64,000 bases of DNA from Bacteroidales bacterium (GTDB taxonomy: Bacteria; Bacteroidota; Bacteroidia; Bacteroidales; WCHB1-69), in contig JAGCCZ010000005.1 of assembly GCA_017651425.1 (NCBI GenBank), positions 33,034 to 97,033 on the forward strand. Reading direction: 5' to 3'. Position 1 is the first letter of the stretch, and the number at the start of each line of letters is the position of its first letter. The notes under the pieces are model-generated. The model made no database searches and was not told where the DNA came from. It was given only the letters and a program-made list of their open reading frames with translations. This document shows, piece by piece, positions 1 through 7,529 of this stretch. The position numbers were made by a program, and so were the translations under genes.

Positions 1-1331
1 ACGACCTGGTGCCCGTGGACGCCACGCGGGCTTACCAACCGCTGACCACCTTGTTGGAGGCCGCCAAGCGGCTGCAAGGCAAGTCCACCGGATTGGTTGT
101 CACCTGCGAGTTCCCGCACGCCACCCCCGCCGACTGTGCGGCCCACTCCTACAACCGCAGCAAGTACGGCATCATCGCCCCGCAGATGGTTCACAACAAA
201 GTGGATGTGCTCATCGGCGGCGGCACCGCCTGCATACGCCCGAGCGACTCGCTGTTCCTCAAAGAGAATGGCTACGCCCTCTATTACGATGACTATGCCG
301 GGATGAAACAGTGCCACAAAGCCCCGATGTGGGCACTTTACAACCGCTACTCCATGCCATACGACATGGAACGCGATCCAGAGAAGTACCCCTCGTTGGC
401 CGAGATGACCCAAAAGGCGCTCGATCTGCTATCCTCCGACCCCGACGGCTTCTTCCTGATGATTGAGGGCAGCAAAGTCGATTGGGCCTCCCACGACAAC
501 GATGCCAAGTCCGCCATCACGGACTTTCTCGCCTTTGACGAGGCTTTCCATGTGGCCCAACAGTTTGCCGAAAAGAACGGGCACACTCTCATCGTGGTGG
601 TTCCCGACCACGGCAACAGCGCGTTGACCATCGGCAACACCAAATCCAATCACGGCTACGACAAGCTCTCCCTGCAACAAATCATGGAGCCGCTCGATTC
701 CTATAAGATTTCCACCGCCACCATGTCTTCCAAGATGAAGGAGGTGGAAACCGACCAATGGCCTGCTCTTTTCAAGGAGTATTTCAACATTGACCTTCAA
801 GATGCTGAAATCGAGTATTTGCAGACGGCCAGCGACTACAAGAAATCGCCCATCGCCAAGGAGCAGCGCAAGAACAACCTTTCGCTCACCAAAATGCTGT
901 CGCAGGTGATCTACGGGCGCACCTACTTTGGCTTCACGACGTTCGGCCATACGGCAGAAGATGTCTTCACGGCCATGTATCATCCAAAGGGCCGGGAGAT
1001 GCGCGGCGTACACACCAACATCGAACTGCACCAGTACATCCGTGGACAGATGGGCCTCGCCGACGATGCACTTGAGCAGCTCACGCACGACAACTTCGCC
1101 GACTACCGCGAGGTGTTCGAGGGCTTCACCTGCACCATCGACAGCCTTGGCCCGTACGAGTACCGCCTCACCGTGAAAAACAAGAAAAACACACTGGTCG
1201 CCGACAGCTACACCAATTATGTGACCTTCAACAAAAAAAAGCAGGAGCTTGCCTCTGTCATCATCTATTTCCCCGTCAACAAAACCTTCTATCTGCCCAA
1301 GGAACTTCGCAACTTATTGCTGGCAAAATAG
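1..1331 (+). CDS. Alkaline phosphatase family protein, 5' end outside the window
   Basis: This is the C-terminal 440 or so residues of a PhoA-type phosphomonoesterase. The reading frame is open to the left edge, so the true start and the region expected to carry the nucleophilic serine are missing. Metal-site motifs can be matched to E. coli PhoA: MIEGSKVDWASHDND supplies the Glu, Asp and His of the first metal sites, VVPDHGNS supplies the Asp-His pair, and FGHTAEDV (His codon at 948-950) matches the PhoA motif containing His412. The stretch between the Asp-His pair and this last His is longer than in PhoA, and about 125 residues follow it, so this is a divergent, extended member. It is likely periplasmic, but the signal peptide is not visible. 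The family is clear; the substrate is not. Confidence 0.85.
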   Translation, partial: DLVPVDATRAYQPLTTLLEAAKRLQGKSTGLVVTCEFPHATPADCAAHSYNRSKYGIIAPQMVHNKVDVLIGGGTACIRPSDSLFLKENGYALYYDDYAGMKQCHKAPMWALYNRYSMPYDMERDPEKYPSLAEMTQKALDLLSSDPDGFFLMIEGSKVDWASHDNDAKSAITDFLAFDEAFHVAQQFAEKNGHTLIVVVPDHGNSALTIGNTKSNHGYDKLSLQQIMEPLDSYKISTATMSSKMKEVETDQWPALFKEYFNIDLQDAEIEYLQTASDYKKSPIAKEQRKNNLSLTKMLSQVIYGRTYFGFTTFGHTAEDVFTAMYHPKGREMRGVHTNIELHQYIRGQMGLADDALEQLTHDNFADYREVFEGFTCTIDSLGPYEYRLTVKNKKNTLVADSYTNYVTFNKKKQELASVIIYFPVNKTFYLPKELRNLLLAK

Positions 1332-1398
1332 GGCGTGGACAATTTTAAAATGTTTTGTCCGTTAATCGTAAACACGAAAAAATAAAAAACAAATCATA

Positions 1399-2337
1399 AT
1401 GGAAAGCACAACCAATTTTTCAGACAAGAATCAAAATCAAGAAACAAATCCGTTGAAGAAATGGGTAATCCTCTTGGGTGCGCTGGCAGGGCTTTTCCTG
1501 CTCACGACGCTCTATTTCGGATTTTTCGCCAAGCCGATGATGAACAAGGAGTATGTCAAGGTTGAGACCCACAACAACGAGCTTCAAAGTGAACTTGACG
1601 AGCTCTTGGCGGAGCACGAACGCATCAAGGCCCAATATGGCGACCTCACCAACCAACTGAGCGAGAAGGACAGCATCATCATGGCCAATGCCGCCGAAAT
1701 CGAGCACCTCATCAACACGCAGGCCGACTACAACCGTATCAAGAAGCAACTCGCCCGTCTGCAGAACATCTCCCAGGAGTATGTGCAGGAGATGGACAAG
1801 CTCTATCAGGAGAACAAGGCCTTGAAGGAAGAGAACACGCAGGTGAAGGCCGACTTGGAGCAGGAGCGCCAGGACAAGGCCGACATCCAGAAATCCAACG
1901 AAGACCTGACCAGCAAGATCAGCAATGCGGCCGTTTACAAGGCCTACAGCATCCACAGCGCCGCCTACAACGTCAAAGCCAAGGGTGACGAGGAGGTGAC
2001 GGACAAGGCCATCCGCGCAAAGCGCATCAAGACCTCTTTTGTGCTGGGTGAGAATCCCCTCATCGAGCCCGGTCCCGTGAATGTGTATTGCCGTATCGCC
2101 GTGCCCGGCTCGGGCAAGGTACTCACACCGGGATCCTCCGAGACGTTCTCCTTCGTACACAACGGGCAACGACTGCAGTACTCCGCCAAGAAGGTGGTTG
2201 ACTACGACAAAACGGCTCAGAATGTCACCCTGACCTGGGACATTCCTTCCGACGACAAAGCCATCAAGGGCCGCTATATCATCCAAGTCTTCACAGACGA
2301 CCAGATGCTGGGCGAAAGCTCCTTCACTTTGAAATAA
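1399..2337 (+). CDS. Single-pass membrane protein with long periplasmic coiled coil
   Basis: The 312-residue protein has a short Asn/Gln-rich cytoplasmic N-terminus, one strong membrane segment at about residues 23-43, then about 110 residues of heptad-rich Glu/Lys/Gln sequence predicted to be coiled coil (about 50-165). It ends in a compact, beta-rich domain of about 130 residues. No enzymatic motif is visible. It sits 61 nt after the phosphatase and 30 nt before nusB, so it may be the first gene of the nusB operon. The architecture suggests an envelope spacer or scaffold protein, but no specific function can be assigned. The start is the first ATG in the frame, and the N-terminus reads naturally from there. 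Confidence 0.75.
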   Translation: MESTTNFSDKNQNQETNPLKKWVILLGALAGLFLLTTLYFGFFAKPMMNKEYVKVETHNNELQSELDELLAEHERIKAQYGDLTNQLSEKDSIIMANAAEIEHLINTQADYNRIKKQLARLQNISQEYVQEMDKLYQENKALKEENTQVKADLEQERQDKADIQKSNEDLTSKISNAAVYKAYSIHSAAYNVKAKGDEEVTDKAIRAKRIKTSFVLGENPLIEPGPVNVYCRIAVPGSGKVLTPGSSETFSFVHNGQRLQYSAKKVVDYDKTAQNVTLTWDIPSDDKAIKGRYIIQVFTDDQMLGESSFTLK

Positions 2338-2367
2338 TCCTAAAAGAAGGAAAAAGATTCCCGACCT

Positions 2368-3315
2368 ATGATCAGCCGACGTTATCTTAGAACCAAAACC
2401 ATGCAGGCGCTCTACGCGCACGGGTTCAAGCCTTTCGAGACCGTGGCCGCCGCAGAGGCCAGCCTCGTACAGACCGTCAGGAACTTCTACCCGCTCTTTT
2501 TGTGGCTGTTTTCCATCTTGCCCGAATTAACGTACTACAGGCACAACAAGTTGGAAGACCTCAAGGGCAAACACAACCCCACCCCGGAGGACCTCAACCC
2601 GAACACCAAGTTCGTGGACAACCAGGTGATTGCACAAATAGAACAGAACGTCACCCTGAAAAAGCTGTTTCCAAAATACCATATCAATTGGTCCGAAGAC
2701 ACCGATTTCATCGTGAAACTCTTCCATATCATCGAGGAGATGGAGGAGTACAAGCGCTATATGGAAACGCGCGAAGGCTCTTACGAAGAAGACAAGAAAC
2801 TGGTCCTTGACATCATCCAGCATGTTTTCTTTGAAGACGAACACATGCGCTGGTTCTTTGGCGAAAAGGATGTCAACTGGTACGACGACTACGACGAAGC
2901 CGTCACCATGCTGTACATGAACATCAGCGACTTCAAACAAAAGAAGGGTGAGGAATGCAAGATTCTGACATTGTTCAAAAATCCCACAGACGATGAGAGC
3001 TTCTGCCGCAAACTGTTTGTCAAGACTTTGGAAAACGACGACGAATATGAAAAGATCATAGAGTCCAAAATCCAAAACTGGGAGCTGGACAGGGTGATCG
3101 GCATGGACATGCTGCTGATGAAAATGGCCATTTGCGAGCTGACAGAGTTTCCAGAAATCCCCGTCAAAGTGACGTTGAACGAATACATCGACCTGTCAAA
3201 GAACTACTCTTCTGACAAGAGCAAGATTTTCATCAATGGGGTTTTAGATAAAATAATTGTAGATTTGCGCGACCAGAACAAATTGAACAAGACCGGTCGT
3301 GGTTTATTTCAATAA
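2368..3315 (+). CDS. nusB: Transcription antitermination factor NusB
   Basis: NusB binds boxA RNA with ribosomal protein S10 and acts in rRNA transcription antitermination. The N-terminus (MISRRYLRTKTMQALYAH) and the C-terminal part, with ELDRVIGMDMLLMKMAICEL and the later NEYIDLSKNYSSDKSKIFINGV (split by a few residues), are typical of the all-helical NusB fold. At 315 residues it is about twice the length of the E. coli protein. The extra central segment is normal for Bacteroidota NusB. It heads the run nusB-DUF1573-yajC-YbbR-coaE, an order commonly conserved in this phylum. Confidence 0.92.
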   Translation: MISRRYLRTKTMQALYAHGFKPFETVAAAEASLVQTVRNFYPLFLWLFSILPELTYYRHNKLEDLKGKHNPTPEDLNPNTKFVDNQVIAQIEQNVTLKKLFPKYHINWSEDTDFIVKLFHIIEEMEEYKRYMETREGSYEEDKKLVLDIIQHVFFEDEHMRWFFGEKDVNWYDDYDEAVTMLYMNISDFKQKKGEECKILTLFKNPTDDESFCRKLFVKTLENDDEYEKIIESKIQNWELDRVIGMDMLLMKMAICELTEFPEIPVKVTLNEYIDLSKNYSSDKSKIFINGVLDKIIVDLRDQNKLNKTGRGLFQ

Positions 3316-3322
3316 CAAGATT

Positions 3323-3793
3323 ATGAAGAAGTCAACACTATACATCATGGTCATTCTCGGCCTTTTCGTGGCGGGATCCTGCCACTCCAAGCCCACACAG
3401 GAGGGAGATTTCAAGGTGAGCGACGTACACAATCCACAGACAGCGAACGGTCTGTCCAAAAAAGATGCGGAGAAGATGCCGGTAATCACCTTCGAAAACA
3501 CCACATACGATTTTGGCGATGTCATTCAGGGCGAACGACTCACTTACTCGTTCAAGTTCAAAAACACGGGAAAGTCGAATCTGATCATCTACTCGTCGGA
3601 GGCCACTTGCGGCTGCACGACTTCCACGCCGCCCAAAGCGCCCATTCGTCCGGGCGAGTCGGGGGAGATCACCGTGACGTTCGATTCCAAGAGTCAAAAA
3701 GGCAAGGTCACCAAGCGTATTCTGGTGGCAGCCAACACCTATCCGACCGAGAACATCCTGACCATCACTGCGAACGTATCGGTTCCCAAATAA
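3323..3793 (+). CDS. DUF1573 lipoprotein
   Basis: The start was placed at the ATG at 3323 because it begins a clean lipoprotein signal (MKKSTLYIMVILGLFVAGSC); an upstream in-frame start at 3299 would overlap the end of nusB and spoil the signal. The mature protein has one DUF1573 (Ig-like, ASH-like) domain with the characteristic FENTTYDFGDVIQGE opening and an ATCGCT motif. The domain is very common in Bacteroidota and of unknown function. It is probably anchored in the outer or inner membrane through the lipobox cysteine. It is co-transcribed with nusB (7 nt gap) and yajC. Confidence 0.85.
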   Translation: MKKSTLYIMVILGLFVAGSCHSKPTQEGDFKVSDVHNPQTANGLSKKDAEKMPVITFENTTYDFGDVIQGERLTYSFKFKNTGKSNLIIYSSEATCGCTTSTPPKAPIRPGESGEITVTFDSKSQKGKVTKRILVAANTYPTENILTITANVSVPK

Positions 3794-3826
3794 GCAAATA
3801 CATTACTAATTTAAAATAACTCTATT

Positions 3827-4177
3827 ATGAATCAACTGTTTACACTATTGCAGGCCGCACCGGCCGCAGCTCCCAAGGGTGGCGGAAGCATGACCCTGAT
3901 TTTCATCCTGCTCATCATCCTCATTTTCTATTTCTTCATGATCAGACCGCAACAGAAGAGACAGAAACAGGTGGAAGAGTTCCGCAAAAATCTTCAAAAA
4001 GGTGACAAAGTGACCACCGTTGGCGGCATTCACGGCAAGATCCGCGAAGTCAAGGAGACCACTTTTGTCATCGAAATCGCCCATGATGTCTGCATAGAGA
4101 TCGAGAAGGCCGCTATCAACGTGGACGAGAGCCAGACCAAGGCTCAAGCCAGCAAAGATAATTCCGAAAATCAATAG
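3827..4177 (+). CDS. yajC: Preprotein translocase accessory subunit YajC
   Basis: YajC associates with SecDF and the SecYEG translocon. The 116-residue protein has an Ala/Pro-rich N-terminus, one transmembrane helix at about residues 24-40, then the diagnostic MIRPQQKRQKQVEEF and LQKGDKVTTVGGIHGKI segments of the family. Its position between DUF1573 and a YbbR-like gene, 5 nt before the latter, is typical for this phylum. Confidence 0.93.
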   Translation: MNQLFTLLQAAPAAAPKGGGSMTLIFILLIILIFYFFMIRPQQKRQKQVEEFRKNLQKGDKVTTVGGIHGKIREVKETTFVIEIAHDVCIEIEKAAINVDESQTKAQASKDNSENQ

Positions 4178-4182
4178 AAAAG

Positions 4183-4593
4183 ATGTCCGCGAATCGTCCG
4201 AAACTCAAGTTGCCCTCTTTTGCCTTCCTGGTCTGCCTGGCCATCGCCGCTGCAGGCTGGGTCATTGTCACCTTTTCCAAAGATTATCGCGTGACCATGG
4301 ATTACAAGATCCGGTGCTATAATCTTCCCGAAGGCAAAAAAAGCGTGACCGTTTCGGACTCCGTCATCTCACTGACATTCAACCAGAAAGGCCTCCGATA
4401 CCTGATGAAACCCTTTTCCGACAAGGAAAAAGTGGTCTATATCTCGGTCTCCGACCTGATAAAGCCCAAGAACAAGGTGACTGTTTATACCTTTTCCAAT
4501 CGCGACATGCGCGAGTATCTCATACACAACACCTTCGGCTCTGAGTTGGTGGCGGTGGAGGCACCAGAAGTGATCACCTTCTATGTGCGTTAA
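4183..4593 (+). CDS. YbbR-like domain protein, single-domain form
   Basis: An N-terminal membrane anchor (about residues 11-30, AFLVCLAIAAAGWVIVTF) is followed by about 100 residues of beta-rich sequence that looks like one YbbR repeat. Its position between yajC and coaE is that of the YbbR-like protein of Bacteroidota. It is short (136 residues), whereas many family members carry two or more YbbR repeats. In Firmicutes the related CdaR binds the diadenylate cyclase CdaA, but no cyclase gene is present here, so no such role can be inferred. Its last 11 bases overlap coaE. Confidence 0.65.
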   Translation: MSANRPKLKLPSFAFLVCLAIAAAGWVIVTFSKDYRVTMDYKIRCYNLPEGKKSVTVSDSVISLTFNQKGLRYLMKPFSDKEKVVYISVSDLIKPKNKVTVYTFSNRDMREYLIHNTFGSELVAVEAPEVITFYVR

Positions 4594-5149
4594 AAAATGC
4601 AAAATAGCCCTCACGGGCGGTATAGGAACCGGGAAGACCTATCTCTCGCGCCATTTTGTGGAGATGGGTATTCCCGTTTTTTATGCAGATGTGGAGGCCA
4701 AGAAACTCTATCAAGAACCGGCCTTCATAGCCACCCTATGCGACACTTTTGGACAAGGGATGCTGCAGGCTGACGGCACGGTAGATCTGCGCAAAATGGG
4801 CGCAATGGTGTTTGCCGATGAGGAAAAACTGCAAATCTTGAACAAGCTGATCCATCCCCGGGTGATGCAGATGTTCGAGGAGTGGGCAGCACAACAATCT
4901 TCAACTGCCGTAATCATGGAGACAGCCATTGTCTATGAGGCCAATCTTACCGGGTATTTCGACAAAATTATCGTGGCGGACGCTCCCTTGGAGCTGCGCA
5001 TCCGCCGTATTCAGCAGCGCGACCCCCATCTCACGCGGGAGGATATCCTGCAACGGATAGCGCGCCAAATGCCGCAGGAGGAGAAATGCTCGCGGGCCGA
5101 CCTGGTGATCTGCACAGGGGAGACCTATCAGGAGGCGATTGGCTGTTAG
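4583..5149 (+). CDS. coaE: Dephospho-CoA kinase
   Basis: It catalyses the last step of coenzyme A synthesis, the ATP-dependent phosphorylation of the ribose 3'-OH of dephospho-CoA. The P-loop GGIGTGKT lies near residues 11-18, and the family motifs YADVEAKKLY and LNKLIHPRV are present. The ATG at 4583 overlaps the YbbR stop by 11 nt, consistent with translational coupling. The protein is 188 residues, slightly short for the family. Its final codons (ATT GGC TGT TAG) are supplied by a tandem repeat array that starts at 5138, so the natural C-terminus may have been replaced by the repeat. Confidence 0.92.
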   Translation: MCVKKCKIALTGGIGTGKTYLSRHFVEMGIPVFYADVEAKKLYQEPAFIATLCDTFGQGMLQADGTVDLRKMGAMVFADEEKLQILNKLIHPRVMQMFEEWAAQQSSTAVIMETAIVYEANLTGYFDKIIVADAPLELRIRRIQQRDPHLTREDILQRIARQMPQEEKCSRADLVICTGETYQEAIGC

Positions 5150-5377
5150 CCGTTGGCCGTTAGTTGCAAGGGATTCCGCTCAACGCTGGAGCGTTTCGCG
5201 GAATGGTGCAGCGAAAGCGGCGGGAAAAAAGAGAGCGGCGGCAGAAAGGGATATCTGTTAGGCACGCTCCGTGTGCCGCCGCTCATTCCCTCCCTCCCCG
5301 TTGGGCACCACCATTCCGCCGCGAACGAAGTGGGCGGCGGAATCCCGAGATATATTAGCTAATAGCCAACAGCCAAT
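5138..5377. repeat. Hairpin-rich intergenic element bounded by inverted heptamer arrays
   Basis: The left array at 5138-5165 reads ATTGGCT GTTAGCC GTTGGCC GTTAGTT and contains the coaE stop codon. The right array at 5357-5377, read on the minus strand, is ATTGGCT GTTGGCT ATTAGCT and its first base completes the dtd stop codon. Between them lie an imperfect hairpin at 5173-5204 (ATTCCGC arms, loop TGGA), a small one at 5261-5277 (GGCAC arms) and one at 5313-5343 with 10-bp arms ATTCCGCCGC/GCGGCGGAAT. Open frames crossing it look non-coding. It fills the whole gap between two convergent genes. Confidence 0.8.
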
Positions 5378-5829
5378 TACTCTTTCAATTTCGAATCAAT
5401 AATGATGGTAACCGGTCCGTCGTTGACTAATTGCACCTGCATATTGGCGCCAAAAACTCCTTTTTGGACAATTTTCCCGCAATTTTCTGCCAAAAGGTCG
5501 CAGTATTTTTCATAGAGCGGCACAGCCAATTCGTGGCCGGCGGCGCGGATATAGGCTGGCCGGTTGCCTTTGCGGGTGGATGCCGTGAGGGTGAACTGCG
5601 ACACGGCCAGCAGCTCGCCAGACACGTCTTTGACGGAGAGGTTCATCACCCCGTTTTCATCGTCGAAAATGCGCAGGTTAGTGGTCTTGGCGGCTAACCA
5701 GACGGCGTCGGCCTCGCTGTCGCCGTTCTCCACCCCAACCAAGATGAGCAGTCCTGGCCCAATGGCGGACACAGTATTGCCTTCGATGGTCACGGAGGCA
5801 GAAATTACACGTTGAATGACGATACGCAT
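5377..5829 (-). CDS. dtd: D-aminoacyl-tRNA deacylase
   Basis: DTD hydrolyses D-amino acids from mischarged tRNA, a proofreading function in the cytoplasm. The 150-residue length, the MRIVIQRV start, the SQFTLTAS motif near residue 78 and the C-terminal [11 protein letters not shown] motif are all diagnostic. It is convergent to coaE and lies downstream of menA on the same strand. The 93-nt gap from menA consists almost entirely of two tandem repeat arrays, the nearer of which stops 4 nt before the start codon. Confidence 0.95.
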   Translation of the reverse strand: MRIVIQRVISASVTIEGNTVSAIGPGLLILVGVENGDSEADAVWLAAKTTNLRIFDDENGVMNLSVKDVSGELLAVSQFTLTASTRKGNRPAYIRAAGHELAVPLYEKYCDLLAENCGKIVQKGVFGANMQVQLVNDGPVTIIIDSKLKE

Positions 5830-5833
5830 TGTT

Positions 5834-5868
5834 AGTGAACAGTGATCAGTGATTAGTGAACAGTGAAT
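5834..5868. repeat. Heptamer array, AGTGAWY type
   Basis: Five consecutive 7-bp units on the plus strand: AGTGAAC, AGTGATC, AGTGATT, AGTGAAC, AGTGAAT. The array sits in the menA-dtd gap immediately upstream of the dtd start codon, so its complement (CACTGTT CACTAAT and so on) would be in the dtd leader. Confidence 0.85.
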
Positions 5869-5882
5869 TGAATTATTTCCTT

Positions 5883-5922
5883 TTAATTTCTTAGTTTCTT
5901 AATTTCTTAGTTTCTTAATTTC
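5883..5922. repeat. Octamer array, TTAATTTC/TTAGTTTC type
   Basis: Five consecutive 8-bp units strictly alternate TTAATTTC, TTAGTTTC, TTAATTTC, TTAGTTTC, TTAATTTC. Read in the menA direction they are GAAATTAA/GAAACTAA and begin at the base right after the menA stop codon. The same family recurs at 36077-36100. Confidence 0.9.
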
Positions 5923-6813
5923 TCACAGCCCCCACTGAATCACACTCAATATTACATACAGTATATTAAGCAGCAGGGCGCCTAAGAGGCATTGGTTGTA
6001 TTGGGCTCCTTGGGCGCGGCGGGTAAGGTAGTAAAGCAGCAAGGCTGGAAGGATGATGAGCATCGGGAGGCTCCACCCGAAGGCCAAGTAGGCCATTACG
6101 GGCATCAGCAGGATGACCATCAGCATCCCGATTTCGCCGGCGCGCTTGCCGAAGCGCACGGGGAAGGTGCGCTTGCCCACCTCGCGGTCATCGTTGATAT
6201 CGCGCAGATTGTTGGCAATCAGCACACACATAGAACAGAGACCGCACACACCGCCCGCCCAGAAGGAGGTCATTGAGAAGGTGTGCGTCTGCAGATAGGT
6301 GGTGCCCGTGGAGGCGATTACCCCGTAGTATAGGAACACGAAGATGTCGGCGATGCCTAAATAGGAGAGCGAGTGGTCGGTGGCGGTGTAGAGCCAAGCG
6401 AACAGCAATGAGGTAAGCCCAATAAGGAGGATGGGGAGACAGTACACCCAGTTGAAGGTGACCAGACACTCGTGCCGCACGTAACCGGAATGAACCAGCA
6501 GGATGGCCCCTGTAATCACAGCGATGGCCAGTGTGACGAGGATGGCGCGCCGGACTTGGACGATAGAAACTTCGCCTTCGGCCAGGGCGCGCTTGAAGCC
6601 CTCGCGTCCGGCTTTGTCGGCTCCGCGCTTGAAATCGTAGTAGTCGTTGATGAGATTCGACATTGCCTGCAGCGACATCGCACAAATGGCGGTGCAGATG
6701 CCGATGGGCACGTTTACGGTGGTGCTCACGAGCAGACCGACGAGCACCGGGCAGAGAGAGGCAAACAGGGAATGGGCGCGGATGACGCGGAGCCAGAAGA
6801 GGATAGTTTTCAT
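5923..6813 (-). CDS. menA: 1,4-dihydroxy-2-naphthoate polyprenyltransferase
   Basis: MenA attaches the polyprenyl tail to DHNA in menaquinone synthesis at the cytoplasmic membrane. This 296-residue UbiA-superfamily protein has the first Asp-rich motif NDYYDFKRGAD near residue 56, the second motif NNLRDINDDREVGK near residue 201, and about eight to nine hydrophobic segments. It overlaps the end of menG by 4 nt, so the two are translationally coupled. The context fixes the substrate as DHNA rather than 4-hydroxybenzoate. Confidence 0.93.
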   Translation of the reverse strand: MKTILFWLRVIRAHSLFASLCPVLVGLLVSTTVNVPIGICTAICAMSLQAMSNLINDYYDFKRGADKAGREGFKRALAEGEVSIVQVRRAILVTLAIAVITGAILLVHSGYVRHECLVTFNWVYCLPILLIGLTSLLFAWLYTATDHSLSYLGIADIFVFLYYGVIASTGTTYLQTHTFSMTSFWAGGVCGLCSMCVLIANNLRDINDDREVGKRTFPVRFGKRAGEIGMLMVILLMPVMAYLAFGWSLPMLIILPALLLYYLTRRAQGAQYNQCLLGALLLNILYVILSVIQWGL

Positions 6814-7529
6814 TTTTGGGCTAAATAAAGGATTGTGATGCCGAAGGTCATCGGGTGGAAGGAGACGTTGCGGAAACCGGCAGCGCGAAGCTTTTCAGCC
6901 ATTGCCTCGCCCCACACGAACGCCTTGACACTGCGGTTGAGGTAGTCGTAGGCGGTGGGGTCTTTGCTGACCGTCCGTCCGATGGCGGGCATTATTTTGG
7001 TAAAATAGAAATCGTAGAAAAAACGGATGATTTTGTTGTCGGGATAGGAAAATTCGAGGATGAGCAGTTGTCCCTTCTCGCGGAGCACGCGGTGCATCTC
7101 CTGCAGTCCGCGCTCGAGGTCAGAGAAATTGCGGACACCGTAAGCGCAAGTCACAGCATCAAAATAACCGTCAGGGTTTGAGAGTTCGAGGGCGCTGCCC
7201 TGTTGGAGTGTGATGCGGGAGGCGAGATCTGCTTTCCGGATCTTTTCGTCGCCTAAGCGTAGCATCTCCTCGGAGAGGTCTATGCCGGTGACGTGCCGGG
7301 CTTTGTTCTGACGCACGATTTCAATGGCGAGGTCGGCGGTGCCCACAGCCACGTCAAGGGCCTTGTCGCACGGCGTAAGCTTGCGCACGGCACGCCTGCG
7401 CCACCGGCGGTCGGTATTGAGCGAGAGCAGGTGGTTGAGCCGGTCGTAGGTACCTGCGATGCAGTTGAAGAGGTGACTTATATCAGTAATGCCGCCCTTG
7501 ACACACCAATCATTTTTCTCATTTGGCAT
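6810..7529 (-). CDS. menG: Demethylmenaquinone methyltransferase
   Basis: This SAM-dependent methyltransferase catalyses the final methylation to menaquinone (UbiE/MenG family). The SAM-binding segment LDVAVGTADLAIE lies near residue 58, and the family motifs AYGVRNFSDLERGL and TYDRLNHLLSL are clear. The start was placed at the ATG at 7529 rather than the frame's first ATG at 7565. That choice gives the usual family length of 239 residues and puts a GGGAGG purine tract about 8 nt upstream. This start overlaps the 3' end of the AlbA-type gene by 11 nt. Confidence 0.93.
   Translation of the reverse strand: MPNEKNDWCVKGGITDISHLFNCIAGTYDRLNHLLSLNTDRRWRRRAVRKLTPCDKALDVAVGTADLAIEIVRQNKARHVTGIDLSEEMLRLGDEKIRKADLASRITLQQGSALELSNPDGYFDAVTCAYGVRNFSDLERGLQEMHRVLREKGQLLILEFSYPDNKIIRFFYDFYFTKIMPAIGRTVSKDPTAYDYLNRSVKAFVWGEAMAEKLRAAGFRNVSFHPMTFGITILYLAQK

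Noticed and set aside
1337..1360. GGACAA...TTGTCC inverted repeat after the phosphatase gene as a terminator
   Set aside because: The stem is only 6 bp with a 12-nt AT-rich loop and no T run follows; too weak to annotate.
5153..5362. Two short open frames inside the coaE-dtd gap
   Set aside because: They read through hairpins and repeat arrays and have no start context or conserved-looking sequence.
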